From: Labia minor
Taxonomy: Eukaryota; Arthropoda; Insecta; Dermaptera; Spongiphoridae
DNA: 64,000 nt
Reading direction: 5' to 3'
NCBI GenBank assembly: GCA_963082975.1
Contig: OY720349.1
Coordinates: 69,066,501 to 69,130,500 of the forward strand
The notes beneath the pieces were generated by a model that was not told where the DNA came from, did no database searches, and saw only the letters and a list, made by a program, of their open reading frames with translations. Positions 43,581-56,339 of the stretch are shown here, piece by piece. A program made the position numbers and the translations under genes. Each line of letters begins with the position of its first letter. Positions within the stretch are counted from its first letter, which is position 1.

Positions 43581-43883
43581 CATACACTATACCTCTATTT
43601 TTATCAATAAATATTCAATAACGCGTGTTGTTTAAGTTATAAATAAAATTAAAACTAACTGAATAAATACATATTATAGATAAAAAAAAAGTATAAAATT
43701 ATAATTATCAAAAAATTTATATTTCTTTTCACACAATATATAAGTATAAGATATACTTAAATATAATATTAGAAAATATTTTGCAATTAAATTTATTTTC
43801 AAAGAATTTTGTGATTCCATTTTAAGCGTTTTATTAATTAAATTTTATTATTTTTAATTAACTTTTTTTTATTATTTTTTTTT

Positions 43884-43960
43884 TTTAACTTATTGGTGAG
43901 GATTGAACTCTCATTGTCAGTTCCCATAATTCACCACTTTACTAAAACCTTAGTTGAAAA
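43884..43960 (-). ncRNA. Possible tRNA-derived SINE or tRNA-like relic
   Basis: On the minus strand, TTTTAGTAAAGTGGTGAATT resembles box A and AGAGTTCAATCCTCACC resembles box B (GGTTCRANNCC) at roughly tRNA spacing. GGTGAG-type acceptor pairing is incomplete. Single copy in the window. Confidence 0.3.
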
Positions 43961-45825
43961 TTAAATTAAATTAAAATTTTATTGTTCGATGTACTATTAT
44001 CAATTAAAATGTTTTCTTAAAAACATTGGTGGTTTTAATAAATTAATATCAACAAAAAATAAAACCAAATATTTCTCTTAAACTATTTTAATTTTAAATA
44101 TAATATTTATCTCAATATTTTAGAATATATATATATATATATATATATGTTGAAAAAAGCAAATTCCCTTCATAAGTTGAGAAAATAGACCTCCAATCAA
44201 TTCATTTATAAAATATTTGTTTAATATATTCTCATTGTGCATTGCATTCCTTACTAAAGTATATATGTAATTGAAACTGTTTTTATATTATAACCATTTA
44301 AACTTGATGTTATATAAGATTTTATTAAATAACTATGGAATATACATATTTTATCGTTTACTTTTTAGAAGTATATGTTTTGTTTTTTTTTATAATATAA
44401 GTGAAAATATCTGATAAGCTTTGAGGGTTATATATAAATACCCACAATTGTTATTTCGATAATTACGAATAAAACGAGTTAATATCCAAAGATAAGCAAT
44501 AGCTGGTATCATTGAAAAAATAATATGATTATTATATTAAAAAATAAAATAAAATTAAAAAAATATAGTTACCTTTGGCGCAGACAAAACGATTTTAATA
44601 ATTGAACTGTCTAAAATGATAAAGTCAAGAACAATAAAAATAAAAATAAAAGAGAATAACTCCAGTAGCAGGTATGCTTTTGAAATGTTAATTAGATTAA
44701 ATATAATTCTCCCTTTTCCCCATACTTCTTTACACACACTTTCATCAAATGAAGTAAACAAAATTCTAATATTCCTTTGTTTAGTCCTATCGAGAAATAA
44801 AATCAAGAGCTTTTGTTTTAATCTTCTGTTTTTATGTGTTTATATAATATTTGTCTTATCGAAATAATAAAATAATGAATAATTTTATACTTATAATTGG
44901 ATAAAATATTATTATGTGTAGTTAGTTATATATGATGAAAAAGAAAGAAAAAACTGCCTTCTTTTAACCCAAAAAAAATACAAAGAAAATGATATAATAT
45001 TTGTATTAAAGCATATAGGCATATATATTATTTTTTTTTAAAAAGTAATGAGATAGAAGATTTTACTATATATATATATATATAGTATTGGTAAATTATT
45101 TTATTATTATAAAACTTTGAAAAAAAAGTTTTTTTTATTTTAAAGAGGTCTTCTGAAAGAGATTCATAAAATATTAATAATTTAATGATAAAAAAATCAT
45201 GAAATATAATAATGAGAGATAATGTTAATATAAAAAGAGATGAAACTAAAACTAAAAAAAGAACCTAGAAAATATATTTAAAGGAGAATATCTATCTATA
45301 GAGGAAGTAGGACAAAATGCAAAATTTAAGGGTGAATTCCTCAGCATTTTAACTCCACTTTCATTCTTTTCCCTCAAACTTCTACAACTTAATTTGAATT
45401 TGAAATATAAATCTCTATTTTAATTAAGAAAGTATTTCTAATATTTTTTTTATATCTTATTATTTTAAATATAATGAATACTAGTAATGCGTGATGGAGT
45501 CTGTCTGTCTGTCTTATATGAAATATCTCTAAAGATAGCAATTTAGAAATGTTATATATAATATCATTAAATAAAAAATTAAAATAAACTATATATTTTT
45601 TGTTATTATTACTATATTAAAATTTACCATTCAACTCAATTTCAAATTTCAATTTAATTTTCAAAAAAATAATTATATTTAGGTTTGAATGTTTAATTTA
45701 AAAATTCCCTTCCATAATTATATAACATAAAAACCGGACAAGTACACCTGTCCCCCTTTTTACACGGTACTTTTTTGCACGATTTTGATTTTACACGGTT
45801 TATAAATTAACGGATTTCAAATAAG
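43961..45825. other. AT-rich interval without genes
   Basis: Overlapping 83-residue ORFs on both strands (44555-44867) have no family resemblance and are chance frames. (TA)n occurs at about 44124-44148 and 45069-45084. Confidence 0.4.
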
Positions 45826-46403
45826 CTGGAGTGTCTCCACTCGACTATCTCGCAATTTGTTTTGGATTAAATAACATAATATATTATATTTAAATTAAAT
45901 TTAATTAATTATAAATTATAAATTAAAATTAATAAATAATATTTATTAAACCACCACGTTACGTGCTGGCGCGTGATTTGCAGTCGTGTTAAAAAATTAA
46001 TTCCTGTACTTTCAGCCATTTAATCAAACTGAAATTCTCTCTCTCTCTCTCTCTCTCTTTATATATATATATATATATATATAATTTTATACAATTTTTA
46101 ATTATGTGAAAAACTATCAAATCTATATCTTTATTTTTACGGTCACTTTCAAAACCTTGTAGGTAATGACCCTCTTCCGGTTGAGCTACATTTCTCAAAA
46201 GTTGATAGAAAACTACGAATTTTGAATAATGTCCGTATACCAAATTTCATGATTCTATCTCAAACCGTTTTTGAGTAATCTTGTCTACATACACACACAG
46301 ACATTTTTCTCAACCTTAGTGAAAATGATTCAGGGGAACCTTCCAAACGTATAAAAATATCCAAATCTCAACATCGAAAATTTTCGTGATCTGGCGAGAT
46401 AGT
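45826..46403 (-). mobile_element. Helentron-like element (family E), copy 2
   Basis: Read on the minus strand: ACTATCTCGCCAGATCAC at the 5' end, a short GTGTGTGT tract, AAATTTGGTATACGG, GAGAGAG and (TA)n tracts, CAGCACGTAACGTGGTGG, then GCGAGATAGT, the hairpin CGAGTGGAGACACTCC and AG. The 10-bp 5' repeat ACTATCTCGC is the exact inverse of GCGAGATAGT, located just inside the terminal hairpin. The minus ORF at 45989-46243 is a repeat translation. Confidence 0.75.
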
Positions 46404-47453
46404 AAAAATTCAGATTTCTACCCTCTCTCATTTCTCACATTATATTGTGATTTTACATTACCTACCAAATCTTTTTATTTATTTTGATTAATAACAAGAA
46501 TATCAATTTTTAGATAGAGTCTAAATTATGTCTAACTCTTTGTATAAAACATTTTTTAATCGTTATTCTGAAATTTTTTTTTTTCTTTTTTTCTTTTTAA
46601 AATAAAACTTGACAAATTTATTATCATTTAATCAATCACAAGTAAACTGAGAAAGACATTTAAATAAAAAAACTTTCCTATTAATTTTAATTATTAATTA
46701 TTCTGAATAACTATTTAATATTTCTATTCTCTTAAAATTGTAAAATTATTTTTCCAAATTTTCTTATTTTATTTATTTAATTATTTATTTATCTATCATA
46801 TCTATCATTGAACATTGCCCCTCTTAGTGTATACAAAAGAGAAGAAAAGACAAAAAAAAAAATGAATCTAACTTTTCATATTAGGAAGTAAATTCTTGTA
46901 ATTAGATTATTTTTAATTTCCCAAATTTGACTTTTAATATTTAATTAATTGGATTTCGATTACTAATTGTTTAATGATTATATAACGATGTCTAATCAAC
47001 AATTTGAAAACGTAGCAAAAATAAAAAAAAAAAAAGATGTAAAGGGAAACGAGCGACCAAAGGGTGGAATTATTAAAGGCAGGGATTGGTCGTCGTGTCT
47101 CGATGCATCTCTTATTCAGGAGCCCTCGTGCGAATAAAGATTGTCCATTGCATGTTTTAGGAGCTAACTTTTCACATGTGCGCCTCCTTCCCCATCCACG
47201 TCACTCCGAATATTTATCATTTTTTTTTTATGCCAGATAACATTTTGAATATTTTATTTATATAATGACCGAATTTGATATATACTGTTTAAAAATCCTA
47301 TATTTAACACAATATTTTAAGAAAATATTATTATATTTCTACCTGGATAAATATCTTTTTCATTATTATTCTTTTTTTCTTCAAAACAAATAAAAAATAA
47401 ATATGTAGAATTAATATTGATAATAATTGCTTATAGCTTTCAGTTTTATTTTT
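46404..47453. other. AT-rich interval with one unique island
   Basis: About 47038-47215 is mixed-composition and unique: GGATTGGTCGTCGTGTCTCG, GGAGCCCTCGTGCGAATAAA, ACATGTGCGCCTCC. It has no ORF. Confidence 0.4.
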
Positions 47454-47759
47454 TACCGATCGACGATAGGAAGGAAAGGGTTATTTTCACACCAAATTTC
47501 ACATGTGGAGATTTTTTCACATATCTCCACGAATCATGCACTTTGTATTGGTTTTATCCACGGGAAAAATCATCTTCATTAGATTTTTCTTAATTTAAAA
47601 TTATATGACATCACCCAGCCCTTCATGACGTCACAGCCAGCTCCTACTTATATATTATAAATAAAATTAAATTAAAAATATTTATGTTATATCATTTTTA
47701 TTGCATTAATAGAAATATTAAAATTATTTGAAATTGTTTGAAATTGCAAGGTCAACTTA
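47454..47759 (+). mobile_element. Helentron-like element (family B), diverged copy 6
   Basis: It begins TACCGATCGACGATAGG and ends GCAAGGTCAACTTA. Both palindromes near 47610-47630 are altered, and the 3' inverted repeat with the left arm of the hairpin is deleted. It resembles copy 7 (59 kb) in the CACGGGAAAAATCATCTTCA-type phrase. Confidence 0.65.
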
Positions 47760-49341
47760 TTTATTCTTAAAATCCTTCAATGATCTTGATGGTTAGTCGG
47801 TCATTCCAGTTGGTGGATGGATCACACACACAAATTTATTATTTTAATTTATTTATCATTATACTGTGAAAAATAAAAAAAAAGAGTTTAATTTATTTTC
47901 TATATTTTTCCGTTATTTAATAATTTTTATATTTTCTTTTTTTTTAAAGCATAGAGATATTTCTATATTTGTGTCATCTTCTCACTCTGACATATTAATT
48001 TACATAAGAAAATTGAAATAATACCTTAGAATTAGATGCGACCCAATCGAGGAATTGAGAAAAATCTTGATTTTTTTTGAACAATAAATTTTTAAATTTA
48101 CCTTTTCTAATTTTGAAATTATAAATATTCCTTTCTCCATGTTAATATATAGGACAGACACCATTTTCTCTAGCTTTTCATTTAATCGCTCTTTTGATCT
48201 AAGCTAAGGGTCGACAACCTTTATATAATATTATATGAAGAGTATCCTCGTTGGTTTATGACTTAGGTCACTTTATCTTAATTTTCTGAGAGTTGAGGAG
48301 CTGTGAACTACAGTTAAATGAAGTATATTATATATATATATATATATATATTATAGTTACATATATTAATTTAAAGATAATGTATTAATTTAAAATTATA
48401 TACTATAGTAATAAAAGTGGTCCATTCGTTAACATTTTATGTTCTTTTTTTAAAACAAATAGTTAACAAATTAAAATAAATTTGAGTTCTCTATATTAAA
48501 AAATTTATAAATTAAAAATAATAAATCTATAATAAAATAAAAATACCAGTATCCTTTAATATATATAATAAAATTAATATATATATATATATATTATAGT
48601 TGGCCCCGGGCTGTCGTGCCAACCAAACGTGTTATAATAGTACCATAGCTATATTATTATTATTATTATTATTATTATATTGGATATTATTATTATTTTA
48701 GTTATAGTGCTGAAGAGGAGTGCTTTACAATATAATAAATAATCAAAGATATGTATCTTTACTCACCAAATCCACCTAAAATCACAACATTAACTCCTGG
48801 GCACAGAATTTAAAACCCGAATCTCAAAAAGTTCTTCCTAAAAAGCTCTCTTGAAATGGTACATAACTGGGCCCTGACTTCTCACTAAATATATACTTTA
48901 TATATATATATATATACAATAATAATAATATTTATTTAATCAAAAATTATTAAAAAATCTTTGATTTAATTTAAGAGCAAACAATTTTGATTGAGATTGT
49001 CTTATTTGTTAAGTTTCCTAAATCACCATTTGTACTTTAAAATATTTCTATATACAACCTTTCAGAGATTATTTAATCCCTGATCTAAGGATCCAATGTC
49101 TATTCATAAATAATTTTCATGCGAAATTAATCAAAAATAAAGGATGGCCAAATCTATTGCATAAAATATATGTATGTATGTATACATATATTCGAAATCG
49201 CTCCACGAATAGATAGGGGAGGGGATAGGCGATGTTGGATAAGAGTTAGGGGATGGGACGTTGTGTTTTATTTAAAGTCAACTCGTACCGGGGAGATAAA
49301 GAACCCCTTGAATTTATGGCACACACACTCACATGACCATG

Positions 49342-49380
<39 letters not shown>

Positions 49381-49883
49381 CCCTATATATGAACTCAGCA
49401 CCCTTTAATAAAGTTTTAAATAAATATGATCAAATAGATTTGATATTTGGAAACTATTTTAAGAATAAGAATGCGAATTAAAAGAGAGAGAGAGTGATGA
49501 GATTTCACAAGAGAGTTAGTTATCTATAATAATAAACCCTCTAAAAATTCAATATTATTTCAAATTAGTATAAGATGTAAATTATGCATTAATATATTAT
49601 ATTTGTTTATAGTTTAGGTAATTTTTTATTTATTTAATTTTATTTTAATATTAAAACTAACAATTAATTAATTTATTTTTATTAATTGTTTATATAATAA
49701 GTTTTACAAAATAGATATTAAAATGTTTAAACGATTAGATTAGGTTAAATTCTTTTAAAATATTTTTCTCATTTTAAATTTTATTAACAGTTAAGTACAT
49801 GAAAATATGTAAAATCTATTATACTTGATATACAAATCCACATTCACACATTTACAATTAAATGTATTTAAATAATAATATAT
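47760..49883. other. AT-rich interval without genes
   Basis: Several (TA)n tracts (48328-48350, 48578-48596, 48899-48917, 49343-49378) and (ATT)n at 48653-48677. A relic hAT-like terminus AAGGGTCGACAACCTTTA lies at about 48207-48224. The ORF at 49170-49379 ends in the (TA)n tract and is not credible. Confidence 0.4.
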
Positions 49884-50510
49884 AAGTACCGGGACCCCGA
49901 GCCTCGGCTCGGTACTTAAGTTAAAAAAAATAATTCATTATTATTGGGTTTGGCTGATAATATTAATACTTGAGACACCGAGCTGAAATAAAATTCTTTA
50001 ATTATTTATTACAATTATTAAATGTTGCATCAATGCATCAATCTGAATAAAATGAATGGAACTTGGTGTCCTCAATAATACATAAATATGTATTATTAGG
50101 TATGTTTCTAAGTGAATGAATATTTTTTTTTATTGGAAGAATGATAAATATATATCGTAATTTATAATTATAAAATATTATTAAAATATATATTTTTAAT
50201 TTTATTTCGAAATTAAATTAAAAATTTTAAAATATTTTAAATATAAAAAAATATTAATATAATAACCTTTAAAAAAAGGCGGCAGTCAAATTTCAATATG
50301 GATGCCATTTTTGACGTCTCCATATATAATTTTAAATTAAGAAATAAATAATTAAGATGTATTTTTCCTGAGTTGTGATCAATAAAAATCAATTTTTCTT
50401 TATAAATACTATATCTAGTGTGAATTTGAAAAAAATCGTTAGAGCGGTTTTTGAGAACCCATGGCTATATATATATACAATTTTAGCTAGCATAATAAGA
50501 TAAGATAAGA
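49884..50510 (-). mobile_element. Helitron-like element (family A), copy 1
   Basis: On the minus strand it starts TCTTATCTTATCTTATTATG-CTAGCTAAAATTG after an A and ends near GTACCGAGCCGAGGCTCGG-GGTCCCGGTAC, a GC-rich hairpin in AT-rich DNA. TC start, 3' hairpin, A flank and no duplication suit the Helitron group. Inside are AATCGTTAGAGCGGTTTTTG and ATTATTGGGTTTGGCTG, shared with the 60-62 kb copies. No ORF. Confidence 0.65.
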
Positions 50511-50626
50511 TATATTCAAAGTAATTGAGTTTTTTTTTTTTTTTTTTAAAATATTAATGATATATACATATGTATATTTTTTAGTCCGTGATAAATTAAA
50601 AATTAGAAATTATAATATTTATTATA

Positions 50627-50668
<42 letters not shown>

Positions 50669-50690
50669 TAATTACAAAAGGTTCACTATA
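50511..50690. other. AT-rich spacer with (TA)n
   Basis: T run at 50530-50547 and a (TA)n tract at about 50634-50665. Nothing else was seen. Confidence 0.5.
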
Positions 50691-50694
50691 TTTA

Positions 50695-51520
50695 TTTATT
50701 CTAGGCTGAATTTTTATTTTCAATCTTCTATTTTGTGGCTACGTGGCTAATTATTAATAGGGTCAGTTTGGTTTCACTTTTTATTTGTCGAAGCCTATTA
50801 GCCTATTAGGCTAATACCACCAGCATCATCTAAGTGTGTTTTTTGACCCATCTTGAGCTTTGGTTAATCAGAGGGGACAAGCGGCTCTGTTCATCGGCCT
50901 TGGATTGAGAATTAAGCCTGCCTGGTTGGACTGTCATTTGAAATGGGAGAATGTGTTTGTGTGTGCTAATCACCTCGGCCTGTGTTTACGATGCATCGTG
51001 TATAGCCCTGGCGCGTAGATTAGTTAGTTTATCACCTGAGGGGATTCTCATGTTTTTAGCTCCCCCCCCCCCCTAAACCTTACTCCCCACCCAATAGCCG
51101 TTCGTTAGCAATCCGGAATCTACAATTAGCCCTCCGGATCCAGATGGTATAAAAGGGGTTCATCGTAGCCATCTATTCACCCATTGCCTGATGTGGTCCA
51201 GTAACTAATTCCCATTTACCTAAGCGCCGTGCACCACTTTTCAATTAATGCATCAATCCTTTGCTATCTATTGGCTGAAGATTTTATGGTGATTGGAGCC
51301 CAAACGAATCGCTGAAATAGTGAGAGATTGAACCGGTTGTGGGAGGATGGGAGGATGGGAGGAGGAGGAGGAGAAGGAGGTACGGATGCGCTCGGGATTA
51401 ACATCCCAGGGTGGTCGTAAATTATAACTTCGGACCTTAGAGGATGAGTTTCTCTTGGGGGCTTGTGGTTGAATTGGCGGATCATTATCAATGATTTAGG
51501 ATGCCAAAAAAATCAATAGA
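50695..51520. promoter_or_regulatory. Unique GC-richer island, candidate conserved non-coding region
   Basis: This is the longest non-repetitive, mixed-composition block in the window (about 0.8 kb). It matches no repeat here and has no convincing ORF; the 75-residue minus frame 51264-51491 is proline-rich by chance of a GGA tract. It contains TAATTA-type and GGGGACAAGCGGCTCTG text, an inverted TAGCCTATTAGGCTA, and GTTTACGATGCATCGTGTA (palindromic ACGATGCATCGT). Composition unlike its neighbours and absence of decay-type repeats suggest selective constraint. Enhancer, non-coding exon or untranslated region are all possible. Confidence 0.35.
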
Positions 51521-52440
51521 TCTTAGTCTTACCTCTCCCTACTTAGAATAGAAAATCTATTTAAATTTGCACACAAATCTACTACCTTTCTACGATATAT
51601 GGAAATATATGTATAATTGGATTGAAACTCAACTTAAGTGAAGTTTTTAACATTCCCATTTCATATGAATAAATATCTGAAAAATAATAGAACCAACTTA
51701 ATATAATGAATAATAAATTATTATATTTATTATTAAAATACTATTTTTGAATTTCGTATTTTCGTTAAATTTTGTATAACTAATTATTATTTAGTTAATC
51801 AAAGAAATATATAATAGAAAAATTATATTTTATCATCAACTATTGAAAACTTAAAAAATAAATATTGAAAACTATAAAAAAATATAAAATGTATTGATGT
51901 GGATGTGGTTTTTATAATTTTAGTATAATTAATAAGTACACGCGTCTCAGTGCTTTAAAAATAATGAAAAATAAATATTCATATTATTTTTTTAAACTTT
52001 TTTATTATATTCTTTATGTAGTATCTTTTTATAAGCAAACACTTTCATAGAACAATTTTTTTTTCTTTAACATTAAAAAAAAAAACATTTATCCAGTTTT
52101 AAAAATAATTTTACATATTTTGAGATTTTTACATATATAAGACTTATGTATATATTATATGAAAATATATTGTAAGTATATATATATAATAATTAAAATA
52201 TGAATAAAATCAAACAAATAAAAATTAAACGTAATTGAAAATTTATTAATAATAATACTTATTCTAAGATCAGGATCATTATTTAAATATTTTTATAAAA
52301 TAATTATCTACGTTGCTGAATGAGTCCTAAACTCTCAAGGTTAAGTAGCTCAATAGTTTTTTTGTTATTTACATATATTTTATTTAATAATTGATTATTA
52401 TTAATTATTTTTTTTTTTTCAAAATATGACAGATTAATTA
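51521..52440. other. AT-rich interval, nothing recognised
   Basis: No gene or repeat family was recognised. Confidence 0.4.
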
Positions 52441-52597
52441 GAGCCAAACACGCGCTGGTTTAATAAATAAATAATTGTTTATTAATTTTAATTTATAATT
52501 AATAATTAATTAAATTTAATTTAAATATAATATATTATGTTAAGTAAGTAATTAATCCAATTCCAATTTGCTAAATAGTCGAGTGGAGACACTCCAG
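52441..52597 (+). mobile_element. Family E element, 3' fragment
   Basis: AGAGCCAAACACGCGCTGG, AT-rich text, then TAGTCGAGTGGAGACACTCC and AG: the last about 160 bases of family E, with the inverted repeat decayed (GCTAAATAGT for GCGAGATAGT) but the terminal hairpin intact. Confidence 0.65.
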
Positions 52598-55508
52598 ATT
52601 ATTTAACTTCAAAAATGGTATAATAATATTATCAATACTAATAATGATTAAAAATTCCATTTGAATAATTTTATGTTTTCTAGTTTAATTGATAAGCTAC
52701 TTATGTATATCATTGAAAAGTTTTGGGATTTCAATCTTTTGATATATATGTATTATTATATTACTATAATTGTGAAGGAGTTAAAAAATATATAAGCTAA
52801 AATCAATAGATCCCTTTTGGAGTTAAAAAAATCTTTAATAAATTAATTTCTAAAAAACCTTAAAGTCATTATAAAAATCAAAGGTATATGTGAATAGGTA
52901 TGTAGAAATTCACGATATACAATTTTTCCAAATAACTTAATACAAATAAAATTAAAAAATATACACTACTTATTTATACATTTACATATGTCTAACACCA
53001 ATTGTAATTAAATAATTGATCACAAATACAGTCCACTATATGTAGATCTCCTCCCTCTGATCAACATTATTAGTAATTACCCTTTTCGGTCTAAAATTTA
53101 TTTGAAAATCAATAAACTTTTATCATTAAAATGAAATCTGCATTGGTAACGTAATAAAATCAATTAATTAAAATCAAAAATAACTTTCTCATTCCACTTC
53201 ACTAATATATATCTTTCATGTGTACTTTAGATTTAAATGCAATTTGAATAAGTATCTATCTAATTTCATATAACATTACATTCTACATTTAAAAAATCTA
53301 TATTTATCTTTTCGAATTTAATATGCATTTCTATTATATTTAAACTTTAATTAAATTTCATTTACATTATATTAATTAAACATATTCCAGAAAAAAGTAC
53401 ATATCTAGAAATTCAATTACTATATTATTATATAATATATATTTAATATATATATATATATATATTGAAATATCAATTCAATCTAAATATTGTATATATT
53501 ATATGTGTGCTTGTCTAATTAATATTAAACAATGAGAGCAGACTCAATATTTAAAATTATATATGTATGCTTATATTATTAATCAATGCTATTGCTAGGA
53601 CTATTTAGAAACTTAAATCAACACATTTATATAATGCTTTTCAGAATTGCCTTTAGAATAATTGCTCCAAGCGAGTAATTAGTAATAAATTTCAGCGAAT
53701 ATTAGATTGCGCGACTGGACTCTATAACTCATCAATCTAATAATAATAGAGAAGGTTAACAATAATGTTTTGCTTGGCTTGTATATTCACATGGTCGTCG
53801 AAGTTACATATTTATATATATTAAATATTTGATTTAGAATCTTGAATAGAATTAATAAAATCCAAATATAGGTAAGTAAGATTATCCTATATATATATAT
53901 ATAGATATATAATATAACCTCTTATTAATTTATACTATATATATATATTATTAAATTACAATTTTTTTCATCATTATTATTAATTCAAGCTTAATAAAAA
54001 AAATGAATCATGAATTTTTCTTTGGTATAAGAACTACTCCAGAGGATATTTAATAAACTATTAAAGACGCACAGCTCAATAGCAAGATAAGAGAATGGAG
54101 AAAACATGTTCCAGGCTTGTTCACCTCTTCAGTTTCCTAATTAACTTCCTTTAAAACAGCGAAGTGGAGAAGAGATACTCCTCGAGTCTTACTTCCATAC
54201 TCTAATATGTATATAGAAACCATTTTTACATTTTTTTTATAAAAATGAAAAACATTTATTGAAATCTTCTCTTTCGCATATAATACTTCACTCATTTCTT
54301 ACAATGTATTCGTAAATTAAAATACCCCCCCCCCTCCCACCCTTACCTAAGTCTCAACTCACTTTTTGTTGTTGTATAAAGTGGAATACAAATTTAATTC
54401 ACTTTTATTAAGTTCCAAATTAATTTCTTAGACATACACAACTCCTCATAGAAGAATATACATACATGTATTATTAAATATAATTATTTTATTATCCATA
54501 TAAAATTCAATTTAACTTTTCTAATGTTGTGTATATATCATAGAAATTTAATAAATGTTTCTTATTATGATTATAATTAGTCTTATCAGGCTTCGCATCA
54601 TGTTAACTTGAGCATGGTGGGTAGTTAATTGAATTATATACAAAATATTTGGAAAGGTGAGAACAAAGTTGGAAGGGTCTCAACTTTAAAAAAAATTGGG
54701 GGATATTTAAAATATCATAAAATTTAAATGAGATGCTGTAAATATGAGATCGACTCATCTTTAGTTTATAGCCTATCAGCCATATTTAAAGATCACAATA
54801 AATTTAATGAGATCTTTAACAAATTACAATGTATTATAATTATAAAAACAAATTATAATTACAAAATAGTCATCTCCATGTTTTTTAAAAACAATTGCAT
54901 TACAATGACACAATATTTTTCTTAAACAACATTCTATTATAACAATTTTATGAAATATCCATAAAATAATATATTGCCCAATGTTTACATAATTTTGAAG
55001 GTATATTTATTTATTGAATTGTTGCATTCTATATAAATAAGGGAAGTTAATTTATTGGTAAACAAACAATAATAGAAGTTGACAAGTCAAACAGTAACGG
55101 TGTGTCTTAGGTAACTAGAAGAACAGAATATCCAATTTTCTCTTTACCTAGAAATTCCTATTATGTTGTAGATATTTCGGATGCAGTAAATATTTACGCA
55201 CCACTTTGAAGAAAGAGTATAATTAATTAACAATTCTATTTATTTGGTTTAATGGTAATATTAATAGAGTCACCTTGGTTAAAAAAAATAGAGAAGTAAG
55301 AGAAGAAAAGAGAAAAAAATGGAAGATAAAAGATAATGGCATGTGGAATGTTACAAAAATTAATAACAGAAAATAGGAATAAGAAGTATCATTATACTTA
55401 TTAAATTCATATCATTAGTTCAAGTAATGAGAAAACTTATTTGTAATAGTATAGTTTTGTCGAAGATGTGCCCTCAAAACTGCAATATACATTGTAATTA
55501 GCTAAATA
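52598..55508. other. AT-rich interval without genes
   Basis: Nothing coding was recognised. Slightly more complex, unique stretches at about 53640-53800 and 54050-54200, and TTGACAAGTCAA palindrome at about 55079. The 65-residue ORF at 54728-54925 is not family-like. Confidence 0.4.
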
Positions 55509-56336
55509 CGAAGTATCTTCAAAAGAAAAGGTGAATTTTAAATTTTCGCGGAATGTGTACATTCGATTATCGGGAATTTTTTTTTTGTTATGTTGGTACA
55601 CATATGTTTCTCACATGTTGACATTATCAGCCATTTTAGATTAGTAGTTTGTTTTTGTCAACTGAAAAAGTTAGTCACGTCGTTGCGTGTTCTTCGATTT
55701 TTTACTTAAAAAAATGGATCAAAGAACCTGTATTAAATTTTGCTTTAAAAATGGAATAAAGTGCTCCAACGCATTTAAAATGTTGACTATGGCATTTGGT
55801 GCGTCTACTTTGTCTCAAAAAAATGTTTATAAGTGGTACAAGGTCTTTAAAAAAGCACGCCAAGTTCGATCAAATGTGAAGGTTTTCTTTGATTACAATG
55901 GCGTGATGCATCTGCAGTTCTTGCCATCAGGTCGTATTGTTAATGAGGAATTCTATAAAGAAGTTATGTATATAACGTTTGTGTGAAGCAATACGGCTCA
56001 AACGATCGATATTGTGGAAAAACAAATCCTGGATTCTGCATCACGATAATTGTTCGTGATTTTTTAACAACGCAATCATGCCGCAACTTGCTCCCTGCGA
56101 CTTTTTCCTATTCACTAAACTGAAGAGACCAATGAAAGGCCACAATTCATGGGATAAAGTCGGAAACGAAGAACGAGCATTTCTGAAGTGCGTCGGGGAT
56201 TGGAAGAATCGCTGGCATAAATGCTTATATCTGAGGGGAATTAAATTACTTTGAAGGGGACAAAATTGATATTGATGAATAAATAAATACTTTTCGAAAT
56301 AATTCAAAATTCACCTTTTCTTTTGAACAAACCTGG
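55509..56336 (+). mobile_element. Mariner transposon, internally deleted (828 bp)
   Basis: Imperfect terminal inverted repeats sharing TTCAAAAGAAAAGGTGAATT begin just inside TA dinucleotides (55507-55508 and 56337-56338), the mariner target. The outer bases are CGAAGTATC on the left and CCAGGTTTG (inverse of the right end). Full-length mariners are about 1.3 kb, so about a third is missing. The enclosed transposase reads on the plus strand. Confidence 0.85.
55713..56281 (+). pseudogene. Mariner transposase, catalytically dead
   Basis: MDQRTCIKFCFKNGIKCSNA with TLSQKNVYKWYKVFKK is the N-terminal helix-turn-helix region of mariner transposases. It is joined in frame to VKVFFDYNGVMHLQFLPSG, a junction that skips the linker and the first catalytic aspartate region (TGDEKW). 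A stop after about 99 residues is followed, in other frames, by LHHDNCS (second aspartate motif) and QLAPCDFFLFTKLKRPMKGH. The third aspartate motif PYSPDLAP is reduced to QLAP, so its aspartate is deleted. It ends with YFEGDKIDIDE. Two of three catalytic residues are gone. Confidence 0.85.
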
Positions 56337-56339
56337 TAT

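Noticed and set aside
49170-49379. 69-residue plus ORF ending in a YI repeat
   Set aside because: Ends by reading a (TA)n tract; no recognisable family.
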